Below, piece after piece: positions 10,101 to 18,605 of a DNA stretch of 46,388 nt (the stretch's first letter is position 1; each line of letters opens with the position of its first letter). Source of the stretch: Promethearchaeota archaeon (GTDB lineage: Archaea > Asgardarchaeota > Lokiarchaeia > Sigyniarchaeales > SOKP01). The stretch spans positions 1 to 46,388 of the forward strand of contig WJIS01000243.1 in the NCBI GenBank assembly GCA_014730165.1, written 5' to 3'. The position numbers and the translations under genes are program-made. The notes under the pieces were generated by a model. That model saw only the letters and a list, made by a program, of their open reading frames with translations. It searched no databases and was not told the DNA's origin.

Positions 10101-11363
10101 CCTAAATTAAATCTAACAGCAAAAAAATGGTTTACAACCCCTTTAATTATGAAAGAGGGTTTAAAAAGAAAACCTAATATTATAGGATGGAGTATTGAAG
10201 AGTCTCCAACAGCTACGAGATATAATAATAATAATCCATTTCAAAAGCCGATTGGACCTTTGTTTTCTGGAACTACACTACGCTTTTTTGTTTTTATCTC
10301 AGATCCAGATGGAACTCACAAAGAAATTTTTCGAGATCATAATTACACTATTGAACCAACTTTGCATTTCACTAATTTAGATGATCCTTCAAAATCTGTT
10401 GAGGTCCCAATGGTATGGGGGGGTAATGGTTTTGATCCATATCCAGAAGTAGATGCATATTATGTTGATGTATGCCCCAGAGGATTTTATACTCATAATT
10501 CTATCAATTTTGAGTCATTCGATTTTTCCCCAGGTGCTTGGAAATTCGCCTTTCAAGTTGAAGATCATACCGGTGAGATCGTTTTTTCGGAAGCAAAATG
10601 CCAAGGAAGAATTCAGAAAATATGGTACATCGGAAATGCTCAAAAGATTTGGGATGTATCCCTAAATGGTTATACTTCCACTGAAAATGCGTTTGAAACA
10701 CTAATTCCTGGTTCTGGAGTGTGGATATCAATAATTACATCGATTGCGTATATAACATCGGGATTTTTATGTAACGCCGGAGAAAAAGGACGAATGATAG
10801 CTCGTGTGATTGCAACAGGTATCGCAATTTTTGATTTAGTCAATGTGATGGTTGGAATAATTATGCTTTTGAATTCTGGAGACACCGATATCCTCTTAGG
10901 TTTAAGTATTAGTAGTCTTATCTCTGTCGCAGGATTAGCCATTTCTTATGCATTAAGTAATTTAAGGGAAGGTAGTATTTTTTCTAAGATAGCTTCTCTA
11001 TTGAGTATGACTGGAACAATTTTGTCATTAATAAACTTTCTACTGATGTTCTACTGTAATCCCGCTTTACTTTTACCTGATGATGTGAGAAATAATCAAG
11101 ATTGGGATATGCCTGGAGAAGATCTTATCAAAGCAGTCCCAATACCTATAATTTCTTACTTGATATCTGTTATAAGCTTAGGATTTGTATTGAATATTGC
11201 AAGTGGTAATCACCCTTTGCAATCCGGAAAAAATCCCATCTCCCCAATCCTAAAATTTCACATTATTACTAAATTAATGTTCGGTTTCCTATGTTTAGCT
11301 CTATTTTCTGTAAAAGTGGGAATGAGACATGTTATTGGGGACTATTTGAGAAATTTAGGGTAG
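4194..11363 (+). CDS. Giant multi-pass membrane protein with PKD/Ig-like domains and calcium-binding DxDxDG repeats
   Basis: 2,389 residues. In order: a helical, probably cytoplasmic, N-terminus (1-150); one membrane helix (~151-173); PKD-type domains (~175-440), with GDG/GDN strands and YxVxL-type ends; two further Ig-like domains (~455-640). Then come thrombospondin-type-3/EF-hand-like repeats (~640-860) such as DSDGDGLSDSEEYNIGTHP, with further acidic repeats at ~993-1012 and ~1178-1215 between beta-rich domains. A cluster of 3-4 membrane helices follows (~1555-1655), then a second large beta-rich region (~1660-2160) and about seven C-terminal membrane helices (~2175-2386). The domains point to a calcium-binding surface or adhesion protein. 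No catalytic motif is recognised. Four non-coding-looking short frames inside it are shadows. Codon G+C seems to vary along the gene, higher around 8.2-9.4 kb. Start ATG 4194 is the only sensible one. Confidence 0.85.
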   Translation: MLEKIQHFIKKLKSRITTIDPSRSNFVSDIKTWIDGIDEKKLSLKEKKVIFGILHKYEKGFQRFEQTYDFLVIKELHESFYEYQRKFAEIDLSSTIEWTRNLILHFTKELDYFQPRKYKPHIKFNSIALFFSNLIQKSMLFRRSSKFEVFKMLYLILSAFVVGSTLYWYFFEIHTNFHADIMVADVGEKIEFEWFPRGAHAGSIILFGDGNSHTIENTSSRISHQYSTQGIYTPTLYVWNRFGVIDSKSLNIKIKNNPPDFDIFIPKSAEEDENVNIQIKNVRDSSVDLNEKKIKYICNFGDNTQNTTTKKQIFHKWTHEGTYPLTITLIDDQGAISQKTKYIEITNRKPEAQFCYTIENQDTDREIYVFNASLSRDSESDLTKLNYIWKFGNEVKFGKYLRYAFGFSGRHKVELCVIDDDGVSDQFAQIIYVEHASSEQIPQQASPESLEILGPPFPLITLEGQSIPLEIEVYDQFEWQMDFQYTWKDSEGRLFSEQAKPLMTLDDGVYEYRVDLSNRRGGYDSKNISVYVENIAPTVLISNYYFNGINSDPLDYSEKNTLTLCAYGYDSHLDSNELTYKWMITNGRKTWNYIDEHAGIASQYRFECHETTIYKGIVEVFDSSGKKGFQSFEIFSFIDNNLNGMPNEFEDNLAITGESVSNFNDVDNDHLSDKFEILHSTTDYSTADYDNDGLYDGFDQSGIGELFLGTDPNCSDTDMDELLDGFEFFGWNISVSTREGSKQYHVSSNPLLSDSDGDGLSDSEEYNIGTHPGVRDTDGDGLLDNRDMDPLKYDMDEDMISDKMELYYGTDYNNSDTDGDGLKDGVEIFKLGSSGFATNPLNCDSDDDFLVDSAELKSYRIALENEEKEEIRIDFSTPACLHFPYLFETAATAEINIALTFGESSENQGESQGQYGITDEDIPELRLRVRHEGHGITLFDHTTNNTRYFSKSIDISEIMNNRSFNYNYYGNYILEINESSPECIIEQFELQFTRYLDPNDNDFDDDGIYDGVEAEALVKGIKVIDVVHVYNESERSVLSTENKSDYCFTLEIPQLGKVFDANLCFKIESDQLISSATSIYISISKTPYFHNDQKYVLYSSKHIAEVNSPFELEKSLNLTLMQNEIGDEPFSGKYTLHIKLNSSTSQNLFTLSSYYIDTLTYRHAYLNEQYAWITDPARSDSDNDGWEDYYEIFVSETSPINKDTDGDNALDPLDRDPLHNVILEINPIYADFANYEPLFETPELQLGFHIELYDRTVLCHTPVHTADRLTQNIFGSFTRLIGHQFEEKYYLDIEDDLSLQPGTINITFTSWHIDSTYGGIQLVSLDSQYNIDGEDNNQSYFGYRLGEWGIDQLYASVNNKVIKKANTIAVYDPNTSEFHLHYQNPGRMNIIQLYINNEVAFENTPFTEGANVIVVPTSLFSKTKLNGLIQHEKLEETTLYSEVEEEFEFYSIDRNGEILENGTSESDFVFIRHNINVHEAMEILDLVLICILNESEDVSGEISYETETFYTYISTKLNATSASSMNLPHVAMGFIPWFNPYESSEAGPVPPSYNPVGYFLVIGWIVLNIITLGILALISCIATSIAAISSQNNDIADKFGFTILSFLGHLLWLVVRAALIVFAYICLALELVITSAIFLGIGASFSLLGLMSEISCDWGLNWAVPYGINTKIAYLNVEMMGNFFKVETWIHWIYWEFFDMYFPTPNIDLQIDDILNQKRKEPEKPSLHCGYTQLGDRNSLLFNFETTYNDLNGDPPEFVVLHLISPIGEDLSYEMTNQSQIDTKNIINIGITYNISIDFSDKEPGQWFYYFETEEKSNISSTARWPVEYAYEPGPYISPSLIPEDTLSYFFFRDVTPQVDYVSQKFKFLASGVDFIENKIPKNVFLNILFPNRSLVSFQMDLGYSYNITDLDDSNALSTLTFRQYEIELNFSELVDIDDQFIARSFYSATFSDGTEEIYFDNYETKYYNPKLNLTAKKWFTTPLIMKEGLKRKPNIIGWSIEESPTATRYNNNNPFQKPIGPLFSGTTLRFFVFISDPDGTHKEIFRDHNYTIEPTLHFTNLDDPSKSVEVPMVWGGNGFDPYPEVDAYYVDVCPRGFYTHNSINFESFDFSPGAWKFAFQVEDHTGEIVFSEAKCQGRIQKIWYIGNAQKIWDVSLNGYTSTENAFETLIPGSGVWISIITSIAYITSGFLCNAGEKGRMIARVIATGIAIFDLVNVMVGIIMLLNSGDTDILLGLSISSLISVAGLAISYALSNLREGSIFSKIASLLSMTGTILSLINFLLMFYCNPALLLPDDVRNNQDWDMPGEDLIKAVPIPIISYLISVISLGFVLNIASGNHPLQSGKNPISPILKFHIITKLMFGFLCLALFSVKVGMRHVIGDYLRNLG

Positions 11364-11439
11364 TTATGATTTTTTATTTAAATAAATTCAGAATATGATA
11401 TTAAAAATTACAATAAAGAAAAGAAAAAAGTGAAATAAA

Positions 11440-13002
11440 ATGAAAAAAGAGATTAAATATTTTATTGGAATAATGGCTATGATCTTTATTATCTCTTCAA
11501 GTAGCGTTATTTTTGATGTTGAAGCATACAGAAATTCACCCGATTATTCAAATAAATCTGAAACGCCATATAAACCCGGAAATTATAATTTTGATACTTC
11601 TTCTACCGGAACTTATACCAAAAGCCATTATGGGACTCACGATTGGATTGCAGATGCGGCTCTAAGGTTATTATATGAGTTTGATTCATCTTCTCGATGG
11701 AGGTGGCTAATACATGATTTAAATGATAAAAGTCCTGAGTGGAATAATAATTATGGAACCGCTGGAAAACATAACGTTGTAAGAAGCTATATTACCTTCT
11801 TATTTGCCACTCAAATGCCAGATATGAAAAAAGAGATGAATAAAAATGTTGAACCGAAAAAGCATCCAATAAAAATTGATTTAATGAAAAATGAAGGAGA
11901 GATTATTCAAAATTTACAAGCAAAAGGGATTGAGAATTGGATTGGGCAACAGCACAAACAAACGTTTAGATGGATTCCAATTCATTTAACTTCAAGTGGA
12001 GAAAATAAATATAAATTTGTAACAGTTACTGATTCAAATCACCAATACAAATCACCGTTAGAAGCAGAATATTTGGCTAGGAAAGCCATAATTTGTCTAA
12101 CTCATAAGGAAAGAAATGAAAATACAGGAGAATTGGAAAACTGGGCGAAACCAGAAGCAGCAGCAAGTTATTTAGGTTCTATGACGCACTTTATATCAGA
12201 TGTCGCTTGTCCAGTACATATTCTAAGACCTAGTGACTATTATTTCAATGAAATTATGGATGAGGAGCATAAATTATATGTAGAACATTATGTTAGTGGT
12301 TGGCACTCCTCTTTTGAGCGAAAAGTTGCATTATATACTACGTGGGATCCTATTCGAGGTACACCAAAAGGATATTATAAATCTGGTGAATTTTTTGTTA
12401 TTGATTTATTTTCAAAAATTGGTAAAAGTATTCATAAGATACCAGCAATCCCGCCATATCTTAGTACTATTTTGATGGCACGAAAAGGTATTGAGATAGG
12501 TTTTGGACAAATAGATGGAAACGGATATGATGATTTCAAAGGGAGGAGAGGTTTGTATATTAATTCAAAGACAAAAAGAAAACTTCCAAATAGTAAATTT
12601 TGGGATTGGTTTCCAAACCAGCGTACTTCAACTCAACCAATAATAGCTGAGGGCCTTTCTTATAAAGATTATTATGATAAAATAGAGTTAATTCTTAATT
12701 GGGCTATTTATTACACAGCATGTGCAATGAAATGGACTATGATACAAGTAGAAAATAGTACAAGGGGAGATCTAAACTATAATAAATGGGCTAAAAAAGC
12801 TTATGATGAAATCCCAAATCCAGTACCAAATCCAATTCCAGACTGGGATAAACTGGAGGATGAATTAAGTGATAGTCATAAACAATCATGGTTTTATATC
12901 AATCTTGGGAGGTTAATAATATTAAGCTTTCCTTTAGTAGCAAATGAATTAATTCAAAATATAATCCTATTAGTTATCTTTAAAAAAAAAACGCTATCTT
13001 GA
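11440..13002 (+). CDS. Secreted zinc-dependent phospholipase C / S1-P1 nuclease-fold protein with C-terminal membrane anchor
   Basis: 520 residues. Residues 1-29 form a signal peptide (KKEIK, hydrophobic core, ...VEA). All metal ligands of the zinc phospholipase C fold can be proposed: H67 (YGTHDWI), D128 (TQMPD), H182 (WIPIHLT), H250-x3-D254-x5-H260 (MTHFISDVACPVH) and H289-x3-E293 (WHSSFE). A C-terminal hydrophobic helix (~490-512) followed by KKK would anchor it with the catalytic domain outside. Family members hydrolyse phospholipids or nucleic acids; the substrate is not predictable here. It starts 76 bases after the giant surface protein and runs the same way, so they may be co-transcribed. 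It is the intact paralogue of the gene at the left window edge. Confidence 0.82.
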   Translation: MKKEIKYFIGIMAMIFIISSSSVIFDVEAYRNSPDYSNKSETPYKPGNYNFDTSSTGTYTKSHYGTHDWIADAALRLLYEFDSSSRWRWLIHDLNDKSPEWNNNYGTAGKHNVVRSYITFLFATQMPDMKKEMNKNVEPKKHPIKIDLMKNEGEIIQNLQAKGIENWIGQQHKQTFRWIPIHLTSSGENKYKFVTVTDSNHQYKSPLEAEYLARKAIICLTHKERNENTGELENWAKPEAAASYLGSMTHFISDVACPVHILRPSDYYFNEIMDEEHKLYVEHYVSGWHSSFERKVALYTTWDPIRGTPKGYYKSGEFFVIDLFSKIGKSIHKIPAIPPYLSTILMARKGIEIGFGQIDGNGYDDFKGRRGLYINSKTKRKLPNSKFWDWFPNQRTSTQPIIAEGLSYKDYYDKIELILNWAIYYTACAMKWTMIQVENSTRGDLNYNKWAKKAYDEIPNPVPNPIPDWDKLEDELSDSHKQSWFYINLGRLIILSFPLVANELIQNIILLVIFKKKTLS

Positions 13003-13027
13003 ATTGAAGTAATCTTTTATTTTATTA

Positions 13028-14770
13028 TCATAAATCATATTTAATCTTGACAGAGGGTAATTTTTCTTGTAATTTAGCAATCTCTTCTTTTTGGAGAGTT
13101 TGATCTAAATGATCTTCCTTTTGAGAAGATAGATCAATCAACTTTAACTGAGAAAGATTCTCAAATCCGGATAGATCTGATATAAAATTCTCTGCAAGGC
13201 TCAATTCTTCCAGATTCTCCAACCTTCTTAAATGATCAATATTTTTAATCCTTCTATGAAAGTTATTTGAACTTAAATCTAACTTCTTTAATTTTGGAAA
13301 AAAGTCGAATCCATCAATACTACCGATATGAAAATTATTGATACATAATTCTTCCAGATTCTGTAGTCGAAAAATTGAGTTTATTTGAGAAAGTGTTTCT
13401 ATCTCATAATCCCAATTCCCAAGTAAATGAAGTTTCGTTATATCTTCAACTACAGAGAAATCATCAATAAAAACACCTTCAAATGTTAAGGCATTCAGTT
13501 TGGGAAAATACAATAGAAAAGAACCATCAAAAAGATCATAAGTCTCCCGAAAATGGATATGAATAATTTGTTTATCTTTTATCACGATTTTTTCATAAAA
13601 ATCTATATCAGATTGTTCACTTCCTCTTATTAGATCCATATAATGATAGGAAAATCGGTCCATTAAATATCTATTCATAAGTTCTAAATAAAAACCCTCT
13701 TTCTGACAGAGATTATATTTCAGAATATAATGTTTCCCAAGAGTAAATTCTAATCTACGTAAGATTTGGGTAATTATCGGATAGTCAATACTTGATAAAA
13801 AGGAATAGATTTTGTTAAGAATACCAAATGATCTGTTATAACGAAGCTCAAGCAATAATAAATTCCAATCAACGGATTGCAACTCACTAAGAATCTGCTT
13901 TCTATCTACTTCTAGACTTTTATATTCACCCTTTTCAAGCCTTTCTATTATTACATTTAATGTTTCAAGAATTGGAAATGTATTAGACTCCAGTATTTTT
14001 AGTGATCTTAGTTTTTCTAAACCTTCAAGGGTTTTTATTGGATTTCCATTAATAGCCAGATATTGTAGGTTTTTTAATGCAGTAAGATTCTTAATATTTT
14101 TAAGGTTGTTACTATTCAAATATAGAATCTGAAGATTTTGAAGTAAATTAAGATTATCCGTCCTGTGTAACTTATTTTCACTTACATTTAATTCAACCAG
14201 AGAAGAAAATTGTTCAATTCCTTTGAGATCTTCCAATTTATTACTCTTAAGGTTGAGAATATGAAGCTTATCAAATGAATCTAGGTTTTTAATTTGATTT
14301 AATTTTGTTATTCCCAATTCTTTCAATACGAGCTTGTTTGGTTTTGATATAAAATATTTATCATTCACATCTACATATTTATACCCAAAATCGGACAAAA
14401 ATTCTCTTAATTTTTTGTTTGATGACTTTAAAAGTTCCTTGAGCAAGAATTTCTTGAATTCCGTGAAAGATCCTTGGTTCAAAAACCATCTAATTAAATT
14501 ATATGACCTATGCGGAAAATTTTCTAATAATAGCAATATAGCTCTTTCTCTCATCGCATCATTATTCTCAGAAGTAATTAAGGTTTCCAGAAAGGTGAAG
14601 CACGCATTTTCAGTTAATCTGATACGACTCATATAATCTAAACATTCATAGCGCTTTGAATTGTTTTTATAATTTTCGATGATATAGATATATTGCTTTG
14701 TTAATTCTTTCTGAGATATATTCCCATTGATATATTCATTATATAGCTCCTTGGGAGAATTCTCTAACAT
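13028..14770 (-). CDS. Leucine-rich-repeat protein with two LRR blocks
   Basis: 580 residues, no signal peptide or membrane helix. Residues 1-150 are helical and resemble the N-terminus of the LRR protein at 1199 (a HEAT-like stretch around RERAILLLLENF). LRR block one spans about 155-270 (LHILNLKSNKLEDLKGI type). A second helical region follows (~285-390), and block two (~410-570) ends in LSQLKLIDLSSQ. The left-hand LRR protein has a helical region plus one block, so this looks like an internally duplicated version of that plan. It is convergent with the phospholipase-like gene, with 25 bases between the stops. Probably a cytoplasmic scaffold; partners unknown. Confidence 0.8.
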   Translation of the reverse strand: MLENSPKELYNEYINGNISQKELTKQYIYIIENYKNNSKRYECLDYMSRIRLTENACFTFLETLITSENNDAMRERAILLLLENFPHRSYNLIRWFLNQGSFTEFKKFLLKELLKSSNKKLREFLSDFGYKYVDVNDKYFISKPNKLVLKELGITKLNQIKNLDSFDKLHILNLKSNKLEDLKGIEQFSSLVELNVSENKLHRTDNLNLLQNLQILYLNSNNLKNIKNLTALKNLQYLAINGNPIKTLEGLEKLRSLKILESNTFPILETLNVIIERLEKGEYKSLEVDRKQILSELQSVDWNLLLLELRYNRSFGILNKIYSFLSSIDYPIITQILRRLEFTLGKHYILKYNLCQKEGFYLELMNRYLMDRFSYHYMDLIRGSEQSDIDFYEKIVIKDKQIIHIHFRETYDLFDGSFLLYFPKLNALTFEGVFIDDFSVVEDITKLHLLGNWDYEIETLSQINSIFRLQNLEELCINNFHIGSIDGFDFFPKLKKLDLSSNNFHRRIKNIDHLRRLENLEELSLAENFISDLSGFENLSQLKLIDLSSQKEDHLDQTLQKEEIAKLQEKLPSVKIKYDL

Positions 14771-15315
14771 AACTTCAATTCTTTTAATTTTTCTATCCTT
14801 TTTAGTTTATTATGATCTAATTTTATTTAAAGAAATAGAGAGTATGAATTTACGTAAATAAATGAATTAGATATGATTATGACTTAATTCTTTTGTATAA
14901 AAGAAGCTTTTTTGAAAGTGATTTTTTCGTGGTAAGTTAGAGAAAACTCGAGAATATGGAATATTACAAACCATAGGATCAAAAGAATTATAAATTCAAT
15001 CAAATCATCAAAAACTGCTTAATCGTTGAAATACTACATAAAATCCTCTAAATCATAACTCAACACCATCTCAGCACTCAGGAAACACTAAAAAAATTCC
15101 CATAAAATCTAAAACCAGCAGAAGATTATTCAAAACCGCTTCTTATCCTTAATTTAGACCGCAATCTTCCGGGAAAATAGATAACACGGTTATTCGCTAT
15201 TCGCTAATAGATCTAATTCATGAAAACGCTAATAAAAAAACTCCCGAGATACATTTAAATCATGAAAAAACAATAATCATTGTATACTGAAAAGCTCACA
15301 AAAACATTTGTCACC
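14771..15315. other. Intergenic region, no gene seen
   Basis: About 540 AT-rich bases between the divergent LRR and zinc-ribbon genes. The part at 15000-15240 is unusually rich in C on the plus strand and has many stops in all frames. A short direct repeat attcgctattcgct is at 15192-15205. No tRNA, CRISPR or convincing small gene was found. Confidence 0.5.
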
Positions 15316-15642
15316 ATGAAATTTAAATGCAAAAGGTGTGGCTATACCTTGAAAAATGATGAATATCAATTAAAATGCCCTCTCTGTCAAGCTACTGCTA
15401 TTGTTCCACACAAATCATACGCATATACCTGGATAGGACTAATTATAATTGGTAGCCTCGCATTCATCATCTTTTATATCCTCAAACCTATTTTAGTATT
15501 CCCCATTGGTTTAATATTGCTCTGCTTATGCGGTTTAGCAGCAGTAGGTTTAATATTCTATACCATACAAGATAAAAAAAAGGTTAGAAACACAATTAAA
15601 CAGAAGATTAGAGCGCAAGAACGTAGTAATAATGAAAATTGA
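15316..15642 (+). CDS. Small zinc-ribbon membrane protein
   Basis: 108 residues from ATG 15316. An in-frame TTG at 15280 would add 12 residues, but ATG puts the start directly before the ribbon. The N-terminus has a zinc ribbon CKRCGY...CPLCQ. Two hydrophobic helices follow (about 37-58 and 60-86), then a basic cytoplasmic tail (KKKVRNTIKQKIRAQ). The likely topology is two membrane passes with both ends inside. This layout is common among uncharacterised archaeal proteins and gives no specific function. It is convergent with the 23S rRNA gene. Confidence 0.6.
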   Translation: MKFKCKRCGYTLKNDEYQLKCPLCQATAIVPHKSYAYTWIGLIIIGSLAFIIFYILKPILVFPIGLILLCLCGLAAVGLIFYTIQDKKKVRNTIKQKIRAQERSNNEN

Positions 15643-15677
15643 ACTATAAGAAATAATATTGAAAATTAATATATTGA

Positions 15678-15691
15678 TTTCTTTTTTTTTT
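15678..15691 (+). terminator. T-tract terminator after the zinc-ribbon gene
   Basis: A run of T interrupted by one C lies 36 bases after the stop. It faces the T-tract of the rRNA transcript (15743-15756 on the minus strand). Confidence 0.4.
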
Positions 15692-15742
15692 AGGCTAAAC
15701 CAAAATGTCTCTCTCTCACAATTACTATATATCAAAGAATTT

Positions 15743-15756
15743 AAAAAAATAAAAAA
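15743..15756 (-). terminator. Candidate terminator of the 23S transcript
   Basis: Read on the minus strand this is ttttttattttttt, 212 bases beyond the distal end of the processing stem. It is the first strong T-tract downstream of the rRNA, so the 3' trailer would be about 265 bases. Confidence 0.4.
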
Positions 15757-15967
15757 TCGCACGAACAGAATAATCTGTCCAAGAATAACCCCCCCTCTCC
15801 TGTAATCCTTAGTACGTTTCTCAGCAATACCCATAACACATATGCGTACTCCGCATCTGCTCAATCCTCTTCAACCCCCAGAATCATCTTCTTAACTCCT
15901 AAATCATCCGGAAATCTACTCCATCATCATCACCATCGCAAAAAAGTCCATCACACGTTCTAAACCC

Positions 15968-15988
15968 AATAAACTCTGAGCCTGAACC
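15968..15988 (-). ncRNA. 3' half of the pre-23S processing stem (bulge-helix-bulge)
   Basis: Read 5'-3' on the minus strand it is GGTTCAG, GCTC, AGA, GTTTATT. The two outer blocks and the central GCTC pair exactly with the 5' half at 19354-19374, leaving AGA as a three-base bulge. This is the canonical recognition motif of the archaeal splicing endonuclease, which cuts out and circularises pre-rRNA. Confidence 0.85.
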
Positions 15989-16124
15989 ACAATGTCCTCT
16001 TTCAACACCATACACTCGCGCTATTGAGAACGGTAGGCTAAACAGGTCGCCCGAAAGCTTCCCGCGTACACCCCCGTCTCACCTACCCCGTCTTTTACGG
16101 GTGCGCTCGTCTCATCTCCCACGG

Positions 16125-16330
16125 TTTGCGTCACCGCACCCCGCTCTTAACAATACTCCGATTAAAGCATATACATGCTATAACTCGCGATCTCGTCTCG
16201 CAAAATCCCTCAAGCATACCATCGATCTACACAGACCAACGAAAGCTCAAGTCCCCCGCGCACGACGACTTCACAGGTATCTGTCCCGCACGCGCGTCAG
16301 CATATATCCCCTCTCACGTTTCTTATCGCT
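16125..16330 (-). other. Expansion segment ES39 of 23S rRNA
   Basis: Compared with Haloarcula 23S as remembered, about 200 extra bases sit between the conserved AAGCACGAAGCC region and the 3'-terminal helix pair near GTAAAAGACGGGG. This is the ES39 position, which is known to be greatly enlarged in Asgard archaea, especially Lokiarchaeota. Confidence 0.6.
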
Positions 16331-16521
16331 CTGAAATGAGATTGGAGGACTCTTTTCGGGTCCGGCTTCGTGCTTAGATGCTTTCAGCACTTATCCGTTG
16401 GCGCGTAGCTACCCGGCGATGCCTTGTCAGACAACCGGTACACCAGCGGCGCCCGCAAAATGTTCCTCTCGTACTGATTTTCCGTTACCCTCAGTCCTCC
16501 CACGTACCTGGTAGATAGAAT

Positions 16522-16564
<43 letters not shown>

Positions 16565-18529
16565 TTAATGGGCGTACAGCCCCACCCTTGGAAGTTAGGT
16601 GCGCTTCCAGGATAGGAAGAGCCGACATCGAGGAAGCAAGCCACGAGGTCGATATGAACTCTCACTCGTGACAACTCTGTTACCCCCGGGGTAATTTTTC
16701 TATCACGTCAAGTGCCCACATAAGGCTACCTAACGATCGCTAGACCCGGCGTTAGCCTCAGGGTTCCTTGGTTGTCAGAACCCAGTCAGGCCAGCTTTTG
16801 CTCTTAAACTCTACAGCGGATTCCTGACCCGCTTGAGCTGACCTTTGGTTACTCCAGATATCTTTTCTGGAGTGAGCCGCCCCAGCCAAACTGCCCGCCT
16901 GCTGATGTCCGACACGTTTTTGCGCCGTTAGCGGATCAGAATGGGAAGGCCGGTATTCCAAGTGTGCTCCTCCCTAACCGAAATTAGGGGATCTACGCTC
17001 CCGACTACACTCTGCATTCCATCCCAATCCGCAACAACAAGTTGCAGTAAAACTCCACGGGGTCTTCTCGTCCCACCAGGTATCTCCGGACCGTTCGCCG
17101 GAGTGTAATTTCAATCGTCAGAAGGCTGGGACAATAGGGAGAACGTTGGACCATTCATGCACGTCTGAACTTACCAGACAAGGCATATGGCTACCTTAAG
17201 AGAGTTATAGTTACTCCCGGCGTTTAGCAGGACTTATTCGGGTTGTAACCCGTGTTTATCTGACTGCTACTGGCCAGGTTTCAGCCTCTGTAAGAAAGCT
17301 TTCGCTCTATCAGAGACCTATGTTTTTATTAAACAGTCGTCCCCCCCTAGTTACTGCGACTTGAGAGCCCCCGCACACTAATGCGTGTGGAAGTTCGCAA
17401 GCAAGCCTTATCCCAAAGTTACGGCTCTAATTTGTCGATTTCCCTAGCCTCCTTTACACGAACACGCCTAAGGCTGCTCACCTAGGGGCACCTGTGTCGG
17501 TTCTGGGTACGATCACGGCATTTCTTGCTTCTGCGTTTTTATTAAGTCCTGGGCACAGCGGAACCTTCCACATTTGGATGGCTATTCATGGTTTAAGCTG
17601 GGTCTAAGATTTACTCTATTCACCAGCTGTATACATTTAAATAGGGAGATATTCGACAGCCCTATTCCGCTTCCCCGGAACCGTCTGCATGAAGCCATGC
17701 GTCACCGCAAGCGTAGTGCCGTGGTACAGGAATATAAACCTGTTTCCCTTTCGCGCACGCCAGTTAAGGATGCGCTTAGGATCGACTAACTCTTCGCTGA
17801 CGACGCATTGCGAAGAAACCCTTGCCCTTTCGGCGGATGGGATTCTAACCCATCTTTGCTTTTACTATTACCAGGATCTGCGCTCCAGGTCGGTCCACAG
17901 GAACTCACGCACCTGCTTCTGTCCCACCCGGACGCCTCCCTACCGGATCACGGAATTCTTCTTTCCGTGCCCTTGGGTCTCGGTGGCAGATTTGAGCCCC
18001 GTCCATTTTCGGGGCTATATTTCTCGGCAAATGAGTTGTTACACACTCGTTAGGGAGTGGCTACTTCTATACCTATCCTTTTGCTGTCTTCGAAATATAA
18101 CGCCCTTTAGTTTAACACTTAACCTGCACTTAGGGACCTTAACCCAAGTCTAGGTTGTTCCCTTCTCGGCGATGGACTTTACGCCCACCAACCCGTTTCC
18201 CAGAGTCTTTAGTGCCAGCAGTTTCGGAGTTTAAGAGGCAAGCGAAGGATTTCTCCTCCGTACTTCCCTATTAGTGCTCTACCCCACTGGCGACTTCGTC
18301 TGAGACTTGGCTGAGACCAACTTCGGGAGGAACCAGCTATTACCGATCTAGATTAGCCTTTTGCTCCTATTCCCAGTTCATCCAAGCGAATTGCACGTCA
18401 GCACTGGTGCAGACCTCCATCGTCCTTTCGAACGACTTCATCTTAACCAGGAATAGATCGACCGGCTTCGGGTATTACAGCAGAGACTTTAGGCCCTTGA
18501 AGACCGTTCCTCTGGCCTAATCCCTTAGA

Positions 18530-18605
18530 AAGCCTTACTAAGCGTTTTTAAAACGGCAAAACCGTTCGCAAACGAGTAGGTCAGCATAATGTGATAATTA
18601 GGTTG
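18530..18605 (-). other. Expansion segment ES9 of 23S rRNA
   Basis: Between the conserved CATAGGGAAACC and GTCTTCAAGGGC there are about 75 bases more than in Haloarcula, including a stem around AACGGTTTTGCCGTT. This is the ES9 position, the second segment known to be enlarged in Asgard rRNA. Confidence 0.55.

Noticed and set aside
15550..15864. A 104-codon minus-strand frame over the rRNA 3' flank
   Set aside because: It runs through the T-tract terminators and has no recognisable domain; low-complexity Phe/Ile runs come from AT-rich DNA.
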